Shown here piece after piece: positions 1 to 7,618 of a stretch of 22,100 nt of DNA. Position numbers and translations under genes: made by a program. Below the pieces are notes generated by a model. The model saw only the letters and a list, made by a program, of their open reading frames with translations, was not told where the DNA came from and searched no databases. This stretch comes from DATMER01 sp035536935 (GTDB lineage: Bacteria > Acidobacteriota > Thermoanaerobaculia > Multivoradales > UBA5704), in NCBI GenBank assembly GCA_035536935.1, contig DATLNC010000106.1, forward strand, positions 1 to 22,100, written 5' to 3'. Numbering within the stretch: the stretch's first letter is position 1; every line of letters begins with the position of its first letter.

Positions 1-669
1 CAGTCGGCGCTCGCATGGCTGAAAAGCCATGGCACCAAGGCCACCCGCGAAGGCATGGCGCGTTATGCCATCCCTTCGGACCATGCCTATGGCGTCGCGA
101 TGAAAGACATCAAGGCGCTCGGCAAGACGCTCGGGCGCAACCATGCGCTCGCCGCCGCCCTCTGGGACACGGGCGTTTACGAGGCGCGCATGCTGACGTC
201 CTTCATCGCCGATCCGGAGCAGCTCACGCCCGCGCAGATGGATCGCTGGTGCAAGGATTTTGACAACTGGGCATTCTGCGACGCCATGAGCTTCAACCTC
301 TTTGACCGCTCGCCGCACGCCTGGGCCAAGGTCACGCAATGGAGCAACAGGCGCAACGAGTTCGAGAAGCGCACGGCTTTCGCGCTGCTGTGGAGTCTCA
401 CCGTTCATGACAAGCGTGCCGGCGACGAACCGTTCATCCAGGGCCTCGCCCTCATCGAACGCGAAGCCGGTGACGAACGCAACTTCGTCAAGAAGGCGAC
501 GAACATGGCCCTGCGCGCGATCGGCAAACGCAATCGCGCTCTCAATTCCGCCGCCGTTGAGGTGGCGCGGCGCCTGGCAGGCTCGGAGGATGCCACGGCA
601 AGGTGGGTGGGAAAGGATGCTCTCCGGGAGCTTACGAGCCCTGGCGTGACGAAGCGACTCAAACCTTGA
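1..669 (+). CDS. DNA alkylation repair protein, AlkD-like (5' partial)
   Basis: The reading frame is open from the first base, so the true start lies outside the window; the internal ATG at 55 is not the natural start. The visible 222 codons resemble the DNA alkylation repair (AlkD/HEAT-like) family. These glycosylases are all-helical and excise positively charged alkylated bases such as 3-methyladenine and 7-methylguanine in the cytoplasm. Family hallmarks visible are the N-terminal 'WLKSHGTKATREGMARY' segment, the 'DNWAFCD' motif near 262-282 with the Trp and Asp expected near the active site, and the 'EFEKRTAFALLW' helix with the conserved Arg near 370. The C-terminal helix 'NFVKKATNMALRAIGKRN' fits the last helical repeat. 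The family is usually about 220-240 aa, so only a short piece of the N-terminus is missing. Family assignment is by motif recognition and fairly confident. Confidence 0.8.
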   Translation, partial: QSALAWLKSHGTKATREGMARYAIPSDHAYGVAMKDIKALGKTLGRNHALAAALWDTGVYEARMLTSFIADPEQLTPAQMDRWCKDFDNWAFCDAMSFNLFDRSPHAWAKVTQWSNRRNEFEKRTAFALLWSLTVHDKRAGDEPFIQGLALIEREAGDERNFVKKATNMALRAIGKRNRALNSAAVEVARRLAGSEDATARWVGKDALRELTSPGVTKRLKP

Positions 670-697
670 ACGTTATTTCTACCCGGGAGACGTGGAC

Positions 698-1201
698 ATG
701 GCGACATCACGGCCTAAAAACATTGCGCTCATGTTGTCAATCATCTTCTGGGGCACGCTGCTCGGCGGAGTTGCCTACTCGCACCTCGTATATTTTCCGG
801 TCTACCTGTCCGACCTGCCCGATTCGGCGGTCGTGGTGAACGGCCCTTACGGACTGAACGAGGGGAGATTCTGGATGACGATCCACCCGCTCCTCATTCT
901 CTCGCTGATCGCCAGCCTGGCACTGAATTGGCGGGTGAAGGCGCGGCGGAGGCTCATCGCTATGAGCTTTATTGCCTACGCTCTGATATTGGTCGTTACT
1001 TCGCTCTATTTTCTTCCAGAATTGTTTGCCTTCGCAGCCAGTCCGCGATCGGGCGTGGCGCCGGCGGAGTGGTCGGCACGGGCACAGCGTTGGGAGGTTC
1101 TGAGCTGGCTGCGCGGAACCGCCTGCTACGCTTTCTTCGTGCCGTTGCTGCTCGCGTTGACAAAGCCTGTCGATTCGCACGAGAAGACCCCAGGCGCGTG
1201 A
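698..1201 (+). CDS. Small four-helix membrane protein of unknown function
   Basis: The product is 167 aa and mostly hydrophobic. Four likely transmembrane helices lie near residues 9-30, 60-80, 87-108 and 143-158. The loop between helices 1 and 2 reads 'VYFPVYLSDLPDSAVVVNGPYG', and a basic turn 'RVKARRRL' precedes helix 3, which suggests that turn is cytoplasmic. I chose ATG 698 because GGGAGA at 684-689 is well spaced for it; an in-frame GTG at 692 would lie almost on top of that site. It begins 28 nt after the alkylation repair gene and could share its transcript. I do not recognise a catalytic motif. The size and helix pattern recall DUF1772-like small integral membrane proteins, but I cannot confirm that. 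Confidence 0.65.
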   Translation: MATSRPKNIALMLSIIFWGTLLGGVAYSHLVYFPVYLSDLPDSAVVVNGPYGLNEGRFWMTIHPLLILSLIASLALNWRVKARRRLIAMSFIAYALILVVTSLYFLPELFAFAASPRSGVAPAEWSARAQRWEVLSWLRGTACYAFFVPLLLALTKPVDSHEKTPGA

Positions 1202-1277
1202 GCCGTTATGGTATCGTTCCGCGTGTTCGGCCATGGGAGCGAGCAACGCTGATGACGATCCAGACTGAGTGCGGGTG

Positions 1278-3647
1278 ATGGCAATCGACGACGACGCCGA
1301 GGAGCGGCAGCTCCGGTCCGACGCGCTTGAGAACGCGAACGCGATCCTCCTCGCCCGCAGGCGGGCCGAGCGGGAGCTCGCGGCCGAGCGGGAGCGGCTG
1401 AGGATCACCCTCGCCAGCATCGGCGACGCGGTGATCAGCACCGACGCCGAGGGCCGGGTCACGTACCTGAACGGGGTGGCCGAGGCCCTGACCGGCTGGA
1501 GCCAGGCCGACGCGGCGGGGCGGCTCCTGCCGGAAATCTTCCATATCGTCCATGAGTACACCCGCGAGCCGGTGGAGAACCCCGCCCTTCGGACCCTGAA
1601 GGAGGGGATGGTCGCGGGGCTGGCGAACCACTCGCTCCTGATCGCCCGCGACGGAACCGAGCGGCCGATCGACGACAGCGCCGCTCCCATGCTGGACGAG
1701 TCCGGCGTGCCGGTGGGAGCGGTGCTGATCTTCCGTGACGTGTCCGGGAGCCGGCGGGCCGAGGAGGTCCAGGCGCGGCTCGCCGCCATCGTCGAGTCGT
1801 CCCAGGACGCGATCATCAGCAAGACTCTCGAAGGCGTCATCCGGACGTGGAACAGCGGAGCCGAGCGGCTCTTCGGGTACACGGCCGAGGAGGCCGTGGG
1901 CCGGCCGATCACCCTGCTCATCCCATCGGACCGGCTGGACGAGGAGAAGGAGATCCTGGGCCGGCTTGCCCGCGGGGAGCGGGTCGAGCACTACGAGACG
2001 CTGCGGATGGCCAAGGACGGCCGCCTTCTCAACATCTCGCTGACCGTCTCTCCCGTCCGCGACAGGGAGGGCCGCATCATCGGGGCGTCGAAGGTCGCCC
2101 GCGACGTGACCGAGCGGAGGCGGGCGGAGGAGGCCCTGCAGGCGAGCGAGCTGCGCTTTCGCACGCTCACCTCGCATGCTCCCGTCGGCATCTTCCTGGC
2201 CAGCCGGGAGGGGGATTGCCTCTTCGTTAACGAGTGCTGGTGCAGGATGGCCGGTATGTCTCCTGAAGAGGCGCGAGGCCAGGGCTGGGCCCGTGCCATA
2301 CATCCGGACGACAGGGAGCGGGTCTTCGGCGAGTGGACCGCCGCGACCCGGGCTGGACGGGAGTTCACCAGCGAGTACCGCTTCCGCACGCCGCGAGGAA
2401 AGGTGACGTGGCTCCACGGCAATGCCGTCGGACTGCGCGGCGAGGCCGGGCGGGTCAGCGAGTACATCGGCACCCTTACGGACATTACGGCGCAGCGGGA
2501 GGCCGTGGAGGCGCTCAAGGACGCCGACCGCCGCAAGGACGAGTTTCTCGCGCTGCTGGCTCACGAGCTCAGAAACCCGCTGGCCCCGCTGCGCAACGGC
2601 CTCCAGGTGATGCGGCTGGCGTCCGGCGACGCGGACACCGTCGCCAGGTCGCGGGACATGATGGACCGGCAGCTCTCCCACATGGTGCGGCTGATCGACG
2701 ACCTGCTCGACGTCTCCCGTTTCGGCCGCAACAAGATGGAGCTGCGCCGCTCCCGCGTGCTGCTCGCGGACGTGGTCAGCAGCGCGGTGGAGACGGCCCG
2801 TCCGGCCCTCGAGGCGGCCGGGCACGAGCTGACGGTCTCGCTGCCGCCGGAGCCGATCCACCTGGACGCCGACCTGACCCGGATGGCCCAGGTGTTCGGC
2901 AACCTGCTCAACAACAGCGCCAAGTACACCGGACACGGCGGGCAGGTCTGGCTCACCGCAACGCGCGAGGACGGCGAGGTCCAGGTGGCGGTCCGCGACA
3001 CCGGGATCGGCATTCCCCCTTACGCCCTGCCGGCCATCTTCGACATGTTCAGCCAGGTGGACCGGTCGATCGAGCGGACCACCGGCGGGCTGGGCATCGG
3101 GCTGGCGCTGGTCAAGGGACTGGTCGAGATCCACGGCGGGAGGGTCGAGGCGGCGAGCCCCGGCGAGGGCAAGGGCAGCACGTTCACGGTCACGCTTCCG
3201 GTTCTGGACGAGCGGGCGGAATCGGCGTCCGCGATGCCAGCGACGCTGGCCGAGGTACAGCCGGGCGTCAACGGCTCGAAGCGGCGCATCCTGGTAGTGG
3301 ACGATCACCGCGACGCGGCGGCCTCGATGGCCTTGATGCTCCAGATGATGGGCAACGAGGTCCATACCGCGAACGATGGCGTCGAGGCGCTGGAGAAGGC
3401 CGAACGGTTCCGGCCGCAGGTGATCCTCATGGACATTGGAATGCCCAGGCTCAACGGCTACGAGACGACGCGGCGCATCCGCGAGCGGCCGTGGGGGCGC
3501 GATGTGATCGTCATCGCATTGACCGGCTGGGGGCAGGAGGTGGACCGCGCCAAATCGAAGGAGGCCGGGTGCGACGGCCATCTGGTGAAGCCGGTCAACC
3601 TGTCCGACCTGGAGAAGCTCCTGGCCGAGTTGGGGCCTGTGACGTAG
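1278..3647 (+). CDS. Hybrid sensor histidine kinase: three PAS domains, HisKA, HATPase_c, receiver
   Basis: This is a cytoplasmic hybrid sensor kinase of 789 aa with no transmembrane segment. In order: a short coiled coil rich in Arg and Glu (about 10-40); PAS1 (about 40-160, 'GDAVISTDAEGRVTYLNG'); PAS2 (about 165-285, 'DAIISKTLEGVIRTWNSGA'); PAS3/PAC (about 290-410, with 'YRFRTPRGKVTWLHG'); a HisKA helix with H-box 'LLAHELRNPLAPL' (phospho-acceptor His 429); a HATPase_c domain with N-box 'NLLNNSAKYT', G1 'DTGIGIP' and G2 'GGLGIGLALV'; and a C-terminal receiver with 'ILVVDDH', phospho-acceptor Asp 719 in 'ILMDIGMPRLNG' and the conserved Lys in 'GHLVKPVN'. All catalytic residues are present. 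The signal is unknown; soluble PAS domains suggest a redox, light or small-molecule cue. ATG 1278 overlaps the stop of an 8-codon frame (1252-1278) as TGATG; GTG 1269 is an alternative start. Confidence 0.92.
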   Translation: MAIDDDAEERQLRSDALENANAILLARRRAERELAAERERLRITLASIGDAVISTDAEGRVTYLNGVAEALTGWSQADAAGRLLPEIFHIVHEYTREPVENPALRTLKEGMVAGLANHSLLIARDGTERPIDDSAAPMLDESGVPVGAVLIFRDVSGSRRAEEVQARLAAIVESSQDAIISKTLEGVIRTWNSGAERLFGYTAEEAVGRPITLLIPSDRLDEEKEILGRLARGERVEHYETLRMAKDGRLLNISLTVSPVRDREGRIIGASKVARDVTERRRAEEALQASELRFRTLTSHAPVGIFLASREGDCLFVNECWCRMAGMSPEEARGQGWARAIHPDDRERVFGEWTAATRAGREFTSEYRFRTPRGKVTWLHGNAVGLRGEAGRVSEYIGTLTDITAQREAVEALKDADRRKDEFLALLAHELRNPLAPLRNGLQVMRLASGDADTVARSRDMMDRQLSHMVRLIDDLLDVSRFGRNKMELRRSRVLLADVVSSAVETARPALEAAGHELTVSLPPEPIHLDADLTRMAQVFGNLLNNSAKYTGHGGQVWLTATREDGEVQVAVRDTGIGIPPYALPAIFDMFSQVDRSIERTTGGLGIGLALVKGLVEIHGGRVEAASPGEGKGSTFTVTLPVLDERAESASAMPATLAEVQPGVNGSKRRILVVDDHRDAAASMALMLQMMGNEVHTANDGVEALEKAERFRPQVILMDIGMPRLNGYETTRRIRERPWGRDVIVIALTGWGQEVDRAKSKEAGCDGHLVKPVNLSDLEKLLAELGPVT

Positions 3648-3689
3648 GGGACGGGCTTACCCCCTCTGGGTCGAGCCCGCCATAATCCG

Positions 3690-3814
3690 GAGGACAGCGG
3701 CTGGATCTACACCCTGGAGGCGACGAAGAACTTCGCGCCGGGCCACGAACCCGACGACGCGGCCCTCCTGGCCGGCGCTGGCGCCAGTTCGCCGCCATCA
3801 AGAAGACCGCCTAG
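3690..3814 (+). pseudogene. Possible decayed 3' end of a gene
   Basis: Between the kinase stop and the convergent hypothetical gene there is about 160 nt of non-coding space. The plus strand here reads 'DSGWIYTLEATKNFAPGHE' from about 3690. After a one-base frame change near 3775 it reads 'RWRQFAAIKKTA' and ends in TAG at 3812. Both stretches look protein-like and the frame switch gives a natural C-terminus. There is no plausible start codon or ribosome-binding site for either part. This may be the remains of a gene lost before the present arrangement formed. Protein-like translation can arise by chance in GC-rich DNA, so confidence is low. Confidence 0.2.
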
Positions 3815-4686
3815 GCGCCTTTCGAGGTCAGGGTCCTGGTCACGTTTTCAACCGCAGGCGGGGGAGTTTCCCACGAGCGGCCGCAGGTGAGCTTGCCGTT
3901 TTCCGAGAGCACCCAATCGACCGCCTCCGCAAGGCCCTTGCCGTCCAACCCCTCGGGCTTCTCGATCCAAGCGAGATAGCCGCCCGGGAACCGCTGAACG
4001 GTCATGGGAGCCCAGAGCCTTGGGAGGGTGGGGGAGGGATCGGGCAGGCCGCCGGGCAGGTCGGCGAGGAGGAGCGCCAGGCGTCCGCCCAGGAAGAACC
4101 GCTCCGACTCGAGCTTTCCTCCCTTGGGGAGCTTTTGCTTGAGGCCCGCCCAGGCCCGGTAGACGATGTCGCGCACTTCCGACTCCGGGTCCTTCTTCAC
4201 GCGGAAGCCGGGCCATGCGACATGGCCCGAGTCGTCGGCGCACGCCTGGCACATGGCCAGGAAACCGGCCAGCCACTCCTCGCTCGCTTGTTCCACCTCC
4301 TCGTCCCCGTACACCATGGACGCGAGGCGCGCGAGCAACGCTCGCCCGATGTGCATCCCGTCGTGCGGCACGGAGCATCCTTGCTCGGTGATCATCTGAC
4401 CCGTTTTCGCCTCTTCCGCAAAGTAGTTGAGGGTTTGCCGCCGGAACTTCGCCAACTCGGGGCCCTCGGTCATCAGCTCGTACACGTACCGCGAGAAACG
4501 TCCCATGCTTTTGTAGTTCTGCGATGCCCCGCCGGGCGCTTTGTATCCCTCCGGCATGGAAAGGTACTCCGTGAAGGGAGGGAGATCGGGAAGACCCGCC
4601 CGGCCGACGAAGATGTCGGTGATCGTCGACATGCGTTCCATGAACGTCTGGGCTGATTTTCCTTTGGCGCTGTCTTCGTTCTGCAT
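3811..4686 (-). CDS. Conserved-looking hypothetical protein, 291 aa
   Basis: I do not recognise this family. The product is 291 aa, without signal peptide or transmembrane segment, so it is probably cytoplasmic. The first half is helical and polar ('FSRYVYELMTEGPELAKFRRQTLNYF'). The middle has a Cys/His-containing stretch, 'EQGCSVPHDGMHIGRALLARL', and a second pair of Cys in 'AMCQACADDSGH'. These could be metal ligands, but no known zinc-finger spacing is evident. The C-terminal third has short beta-like segments ('QRFPGGYLAWIEKPEG'). The start ATG at 4686 follows AGGGGGAA at a spacing of 7-8 nt, which supports the gene call. It converges on the histidine kinase and diverges from the LamG gene. 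Its stop codon lies in the palindrome CCTAGG, which also holds the stop of the putative remnant on the other strand. Confidence 0.7.
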   Translation of the reverse strand: MQNEDSAKGKSAQTFMERMSTITDIFVGRAGLPDLPPFTEYLSMPEGYKAPGGASQNYKSMGRFSRYVYELMTEGPELAKFRRQTLNYFAEEAKTGQMITEQGCSVPHDGMHIGRALLARLASMVYGDEEVEQASEEWLAGFLAMCQACADDSGHVAWPGFRVKKDPESEVRDIVYRAWAGLKQKLPKGGKLESERFFLGGRLALLLADLPGGLPDPSPTLPRLWAPMTVQRFPGGYLAWIEKPEGLDGKGLAEAVDWVLSENGKLTCGRSWETPPPAVENVTRTLTSKGA

Positions 4687-4779
4687 TTTTGCGTTCCCCC
4701 TGACGACTAAGAATACGCGCTCAGCCCTTGAAACCCGCCAGGCCCGTTGTCCTTGGTATATGCAAGGAACTCTATTGCA

Positions 4780-4808
4780 TTGACGTACCTAAGAGACCAG
4801 CGTAATGT
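4780..4808 (+). promoter_or_regulatory. Sigma70-like promoter for the LamG gene
   Basis: TTGACG (4780-4785) and TAATGT (4803-4808) are separated by exactly 17 nt. The -35 matches the consensus at five of six positions; the -10 keeps the key first, second and last bases. Transcription would begin near 4815, giving a 5' leader of about 43 nt that contains the Shine-Dalgarno sequence GAAAGGAG (4844-4851). This start point would exclude the upstream GTG (4807) and TTG (4747) codons as translation starts. Confidence 0.5.
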
Positions 4809-4857
4809 GAATGCAAATACCAGTTGTCAGGCGCGACGGTCTCGAAAGGAGATCCCT

Positions 4858-7539
4858 ATTCGCTTCCTACATCCGATCCCTGTTTTCGTTGTCGTCGTCT
4901 TCCTGCTGGCGACGATGTCCATCAGCCCGGCCGGCGCCCAGGTCACCTGCGCCGCGCCACGGGTCACCGATCTCGCGGCGGGCATCGATGACAACTTTGC
5001 CCTACCCTCCGAGCCCGCATCGCCCAGTGCTGAGCTCTTGAAGTTTCTGGCCGACCGGCCGCCAGTGTTCGATCAAGCGAGCAGCGACTTCAGGTTCGGG
5101 CACACCTTCACGGGAATCCCGTCCGGAGTGATGGCGGCCGAGCTCACGCTGCACCTACGCGCACGCGGCGGTAATTCGGACAACGATGGCCTCGCGCTCG
5201 ATTTCGTAGCGCCGAACAGATTCGTCTGGAACGCATCGATCGCGGCTCTCACCGGTAAAAAGTGGAACACCTCCACCGACGAAGCACTGCTCGTGCTCGA
5301 CCTCGCCAATCTGTCTTCTCAACCGTTTGACATTCTTTCCGCGCTCGCCGACGGCACCCTCGACGTCTACGTACAAGATGACACGGCGGTGGACTTCATG
5401 ACGCTGCGCGTCACCTATTGCGAGCAGCCGCCGCCGTCCTCAGACTCTTGCCTCAGGCCCCTCCCCGGCTTGGTGGCCTGGTGGACATTCGACGAGAAGA
5501 CTGGCACGACGGTCGCCGATATCGCTGGCCATCACGACGGCGTCCACATCAAATCTCCGACACCCACCGGCAGCGACCTCGTCTTCGACGGCGACGATGG
5601 GGTGCGGGTGCCGGACACGGGCCCGACTTCCCTGGATTTCGACGCCGCTCCCGGCGGCGATTTTTCAATCGAAGTCATGCTCGGTGGCATCGACGCCGCC
5701 GATACGATCGGCGTTCTCTCGCTGGTCGACAAACGTAAAAACGGGCGCGGCTATAAGCTCTACCTTTATGCTGGCCAGCTCGGCCTCCAACTCGCCGACG
5801 GAACTTTCACCAATTATGGTTCCGGGATCACGGTACCCGACGACAGTCCCCACACCGTCGCTGTCACGGTGGATCGGAGCGAGGTGGATGGCATCCGTTT
5901 CTACCTGGACGGCCGGGAGGTGGGGCCGCGGCACGACCCTACGCTGCATCGCGGCTCCCTTATCAACTCCGGTGACTTGCTGATCGGCGTCCACGACTTC
6001 ACCGACCCCGACTTCCGCGTCTTTTTCGACGAGGTCCGAATCTTCAACCGGGTTCTCTCGAGCACGGAAATCGAGACGCTTCACAATTCCGACTTCTTCA
6101 TCGGCCGCCAGCAGTGCAAGTGGAGTCTCCACAGCCCGGGGTACTTCTCAATGTGCCCCGAAGATACCAAGGCCGACATATACCTTGAGATCTGCAACCA
6201 CGAAAGCTACGCCATGAAACTCGACCTCACGTTCGGCGAACCCGAGCCCCCCTGCTCGGGAGCGGGACCTCCGAGCTTCACTCCCCAGGGCTTCAAGGAC
6301 CTGCCCGTGCCGCAGGGCTGTATGACGGTAGGCGTCGCTGTGGCGCGGCCTCCCGATTTCCATGCGGGCTTCGTCGATCCGGTGCGTTGCTTCGAGGTGA
6401 CGGCGACCGACAAGAACTCGGGGCAGGTCTTAACCGCAAGAACGGTGATGTCGGCCGCTGCCGTCTGCGCGACGACACGTGTGGTGCCTTACTTCGAGAT
6501 ACCTTTCGGCGACGTGAGCGTGACAACCCTCTTCTCGCTGAACAATCCGAGCGCCGCGCCGGTGACGCTTCCCTACGAAATCGAGGCGTTGCCTGCGGAG
6601 TCGGGCGGCGTGCCGGTGAGCCTCAACGGCCTCGAGCCAGGGGAGGTCGTCACCGGCCAGGTGACGGTGCCGGCGCGGGGGACAGCCGAAGTCGCGGTCG
6701 ACGTGGAACTGCTCGACTTCCAGCCGTTCGCCGTCGAGGAAATTCTCTTGCGCGACACCCAGAACGACATCGTGCTCGCCTCGGCCGGCGTCCGTTCCTT
6801 CGCGCCTGGCTGCACCCCCGGCCCGACCACGCTCTGTCTCAACGACGGCCGTTTCCAGGTGAGCGTGGCCTGGAGGGATTTCGCCGGCAACACCGGCCTG
6901 GGCCAGGCGGTGCCGCTGTCTGCCGACGCGGACACGGGTTACTTCTGGTTCTTCAGCCCTGCCAACGTGGAGCTGGTCCTGAAGGTGCTCGACGGCCGAG
7001 GTCTCAACGACCGTTTCTGGGTGTTCTACGGCGCGCTCTCCACGGTCGAGTACGTCATCACCGTCACTGACACCGAGACCGGCAACAGCAGGACCTTCTT
7101 CAACCCGCTGGGCCACTCGGCGAGCGTCGCCGACACCAGCGCCCTGCCGGGGAGCTCGGCGGCAGCGTCCGCCTCGACCAGGCCCGCCTTGGAGGCTGCC
7201 TCATGTATCCCCTCGCCCACCGCGCTCTGCCTCAACGGCCGGTTCCGGGCTGAAGTGGCCTGGGAAGACTTCCAGGGCAACACCGGCGCCGGACAAGCCG
7301 TGCCGCTGACCAGCGATGCCGGCTACTTCTGGTTTTTCAGCCAGGAGAACGCCGAGCTGGCTCTCAAGGTGCTCGACGGGACGCCGCTCAACCAGAGCTG
7401 GTGGGTCTTCTACGGCGGGCTGTCGACCGTCCAGTACCGGCTCACCGTAACCGACACCCTCACCGGTAAAGCGAGGGTCTACTTCAACCCGAAGGGGACC
7501 GTGGGGAGCGCCGTCGACACGAGCGCCTTTTCCGAGTAA
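4858..7539 (+). CDS. Large secreted LamG-domain protein with duplicated C-terminal module
   Basis: Started at ATT 4858, the product is 893 aa. It opens with a textbook signal peptide: 'MRFLHP', a hydrophobic core 'VFVVVVFLLATMSI', and cleavage after 'PAGA'. Residues about 30-195 form an unassigned beta-rich domain. Residues about 202-409 are a LamG/concanavalin-A-like jelly roll ('LVAWWTFDE', 'YLDGREVG', 'FFDEVRIFNRVLS'), a fold used for carbohydrate or protein binding. Residues about 410-650 are beta-rich and unassigned. Two homologous modules, about 110 aa each, close the protein (652-761, 783-893). No sorting motif or membrane anchor follows, so it may be released or held by the C-terminal modules. 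The ATT choice rests on GAAAGGAG six bases upstream and on the promoter position. Extending to GTG 4807 or TTG 4747 would add an awkward N-terminal tail. Substrate unknown. Confidence 0.85.
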   Translation: MRFLHPIPVFVVVVFLLATMSISPAGAQVTCAAPRVTDLAAGIDDNFALPSEPASPSAELLKFLADRPPVFDQASSDFRFGHTFTGIPSGVMAAELTLHLRARGGNSDNDGLALDFVAPNRFVWNASIAALTGKKWNTSTDEALLVLDLANLSSQPFDILSALADGTLDVYVQDDTAVDFMTLRVTYCEQPPPSSDSCLRPLPGLVAWWTFDEKTGTTVADIAGHHDGVHIKSPTPTGSDLVFDGDDGVRVPDTGPTSLDFDAAPGGDFSIEVMLGGIDAADTIGVLSLVDKRKNGRGYKLYLYAGQLGLQLADGTFTNYGSGITVPDDSPHTVAVTVDRSEVDGIRFYLDGREVGPRHDPTLHRGSLINSGDLLIGVHDFTDPDFRVFFDEVRIFNRVLSSTEIETLHNSDFFIGRQQCKWSLHSPGYFSMCPEDTKADIYLEICNHESYAMKLDLTFGEPEPPCSGAGPPSFTPQGFKDLPVPQGCMTVGVAVARPPDFHAGFVDPVRCFEVTATDKNSGQVLTARTVMSAAAVCATTRVVPYFEIPFGDVSVTTLFSLNNPSAAPVTLPYEIEALPAESGGVPVSLNGLEPGEVVTGQVTVPARGTAEVAVDVELLDFQPFAVEEILLRDTQNDIVLASAGVRSFAPGCTPGPTTLCLNDGRFQVSVAWRDFAGNTGLGQAVPLSADADTGYFWFFSPANVELVLKVLDGRGLNDRFWVFYGALSTVEYVITVTDTETGNSRTFFNPLGHSASVADTSALPGSSAAASASTRPALEAASCIPSPTALCLNGRFRAEVAWEDFQGNTGAGQAVPLTSDAGYFWFFSQENAELALKVLDGTPLNQSWWVFYGGLSTVQYRLTVTDTLTGKARVYFNPKGTVGSAVDTSAFSE
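6811..7536 (+). repeat. Two diverged copies of a C-terminal extracellular module
   Basis: Copy 1 (6811-7140) and copy 2 (7204-7536) share the pattern 'C.P.PT.LCLN', then 'GRF', 'VAW.DF.GNTG.GQAVPL', 'GYFWFFS..N.EL.LKVLDG', 'WVFYG.LSTV.Y', 'VTDT.TG' and a final 'DTSA'. The DNA is clearly related but diverged, so the duplication is old. From memory, this module recurs at the C-termini of secreted proteins in Acidobacteriota; its role is unknown to me, with attachment or secretion being possible. Confidence 0.75.
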
Positions 7540-7554
7540 CGCCGAAGAGCCATG

Positions 7555-7598
7555 CGGCGCGGGGCGGCGTCCTCCCCCGGACTCCTCGCGCCGTCCCC
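7555..7598. terminator. Possible bidirectional hairpin between convergent genes
   Basis: The 79-nt gap between two convergent stop codons contains GGGGCGGCG (7561-7569) facing CGCCGTCCCC (7589-7598), which pair with one bulged base. An alternative pairing is CGGCGCG (7555-7561) with CGCGCCG (7587-7593). There is no U-tract on either side, so intrinsic termination is only a possibility. Confidence 0.3.
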
Positions 7599-7618
7599 CG
7601 GCTTCCTCCGGCGCTCCC

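Noticed and set aside
1252..1278. 8-codon leader peptide before the histidine kinase
   Set aside because: The TGATG overlap could couple translation, but there are no regulatory codons or attenuator hairpin to support a function.
1206..3581. 791-codon minus-strand frame opposite the histidine kinase
   Set aside because: The plus strand encodes a complete kinase with all motifs; the minus frame has no recognisable domain.
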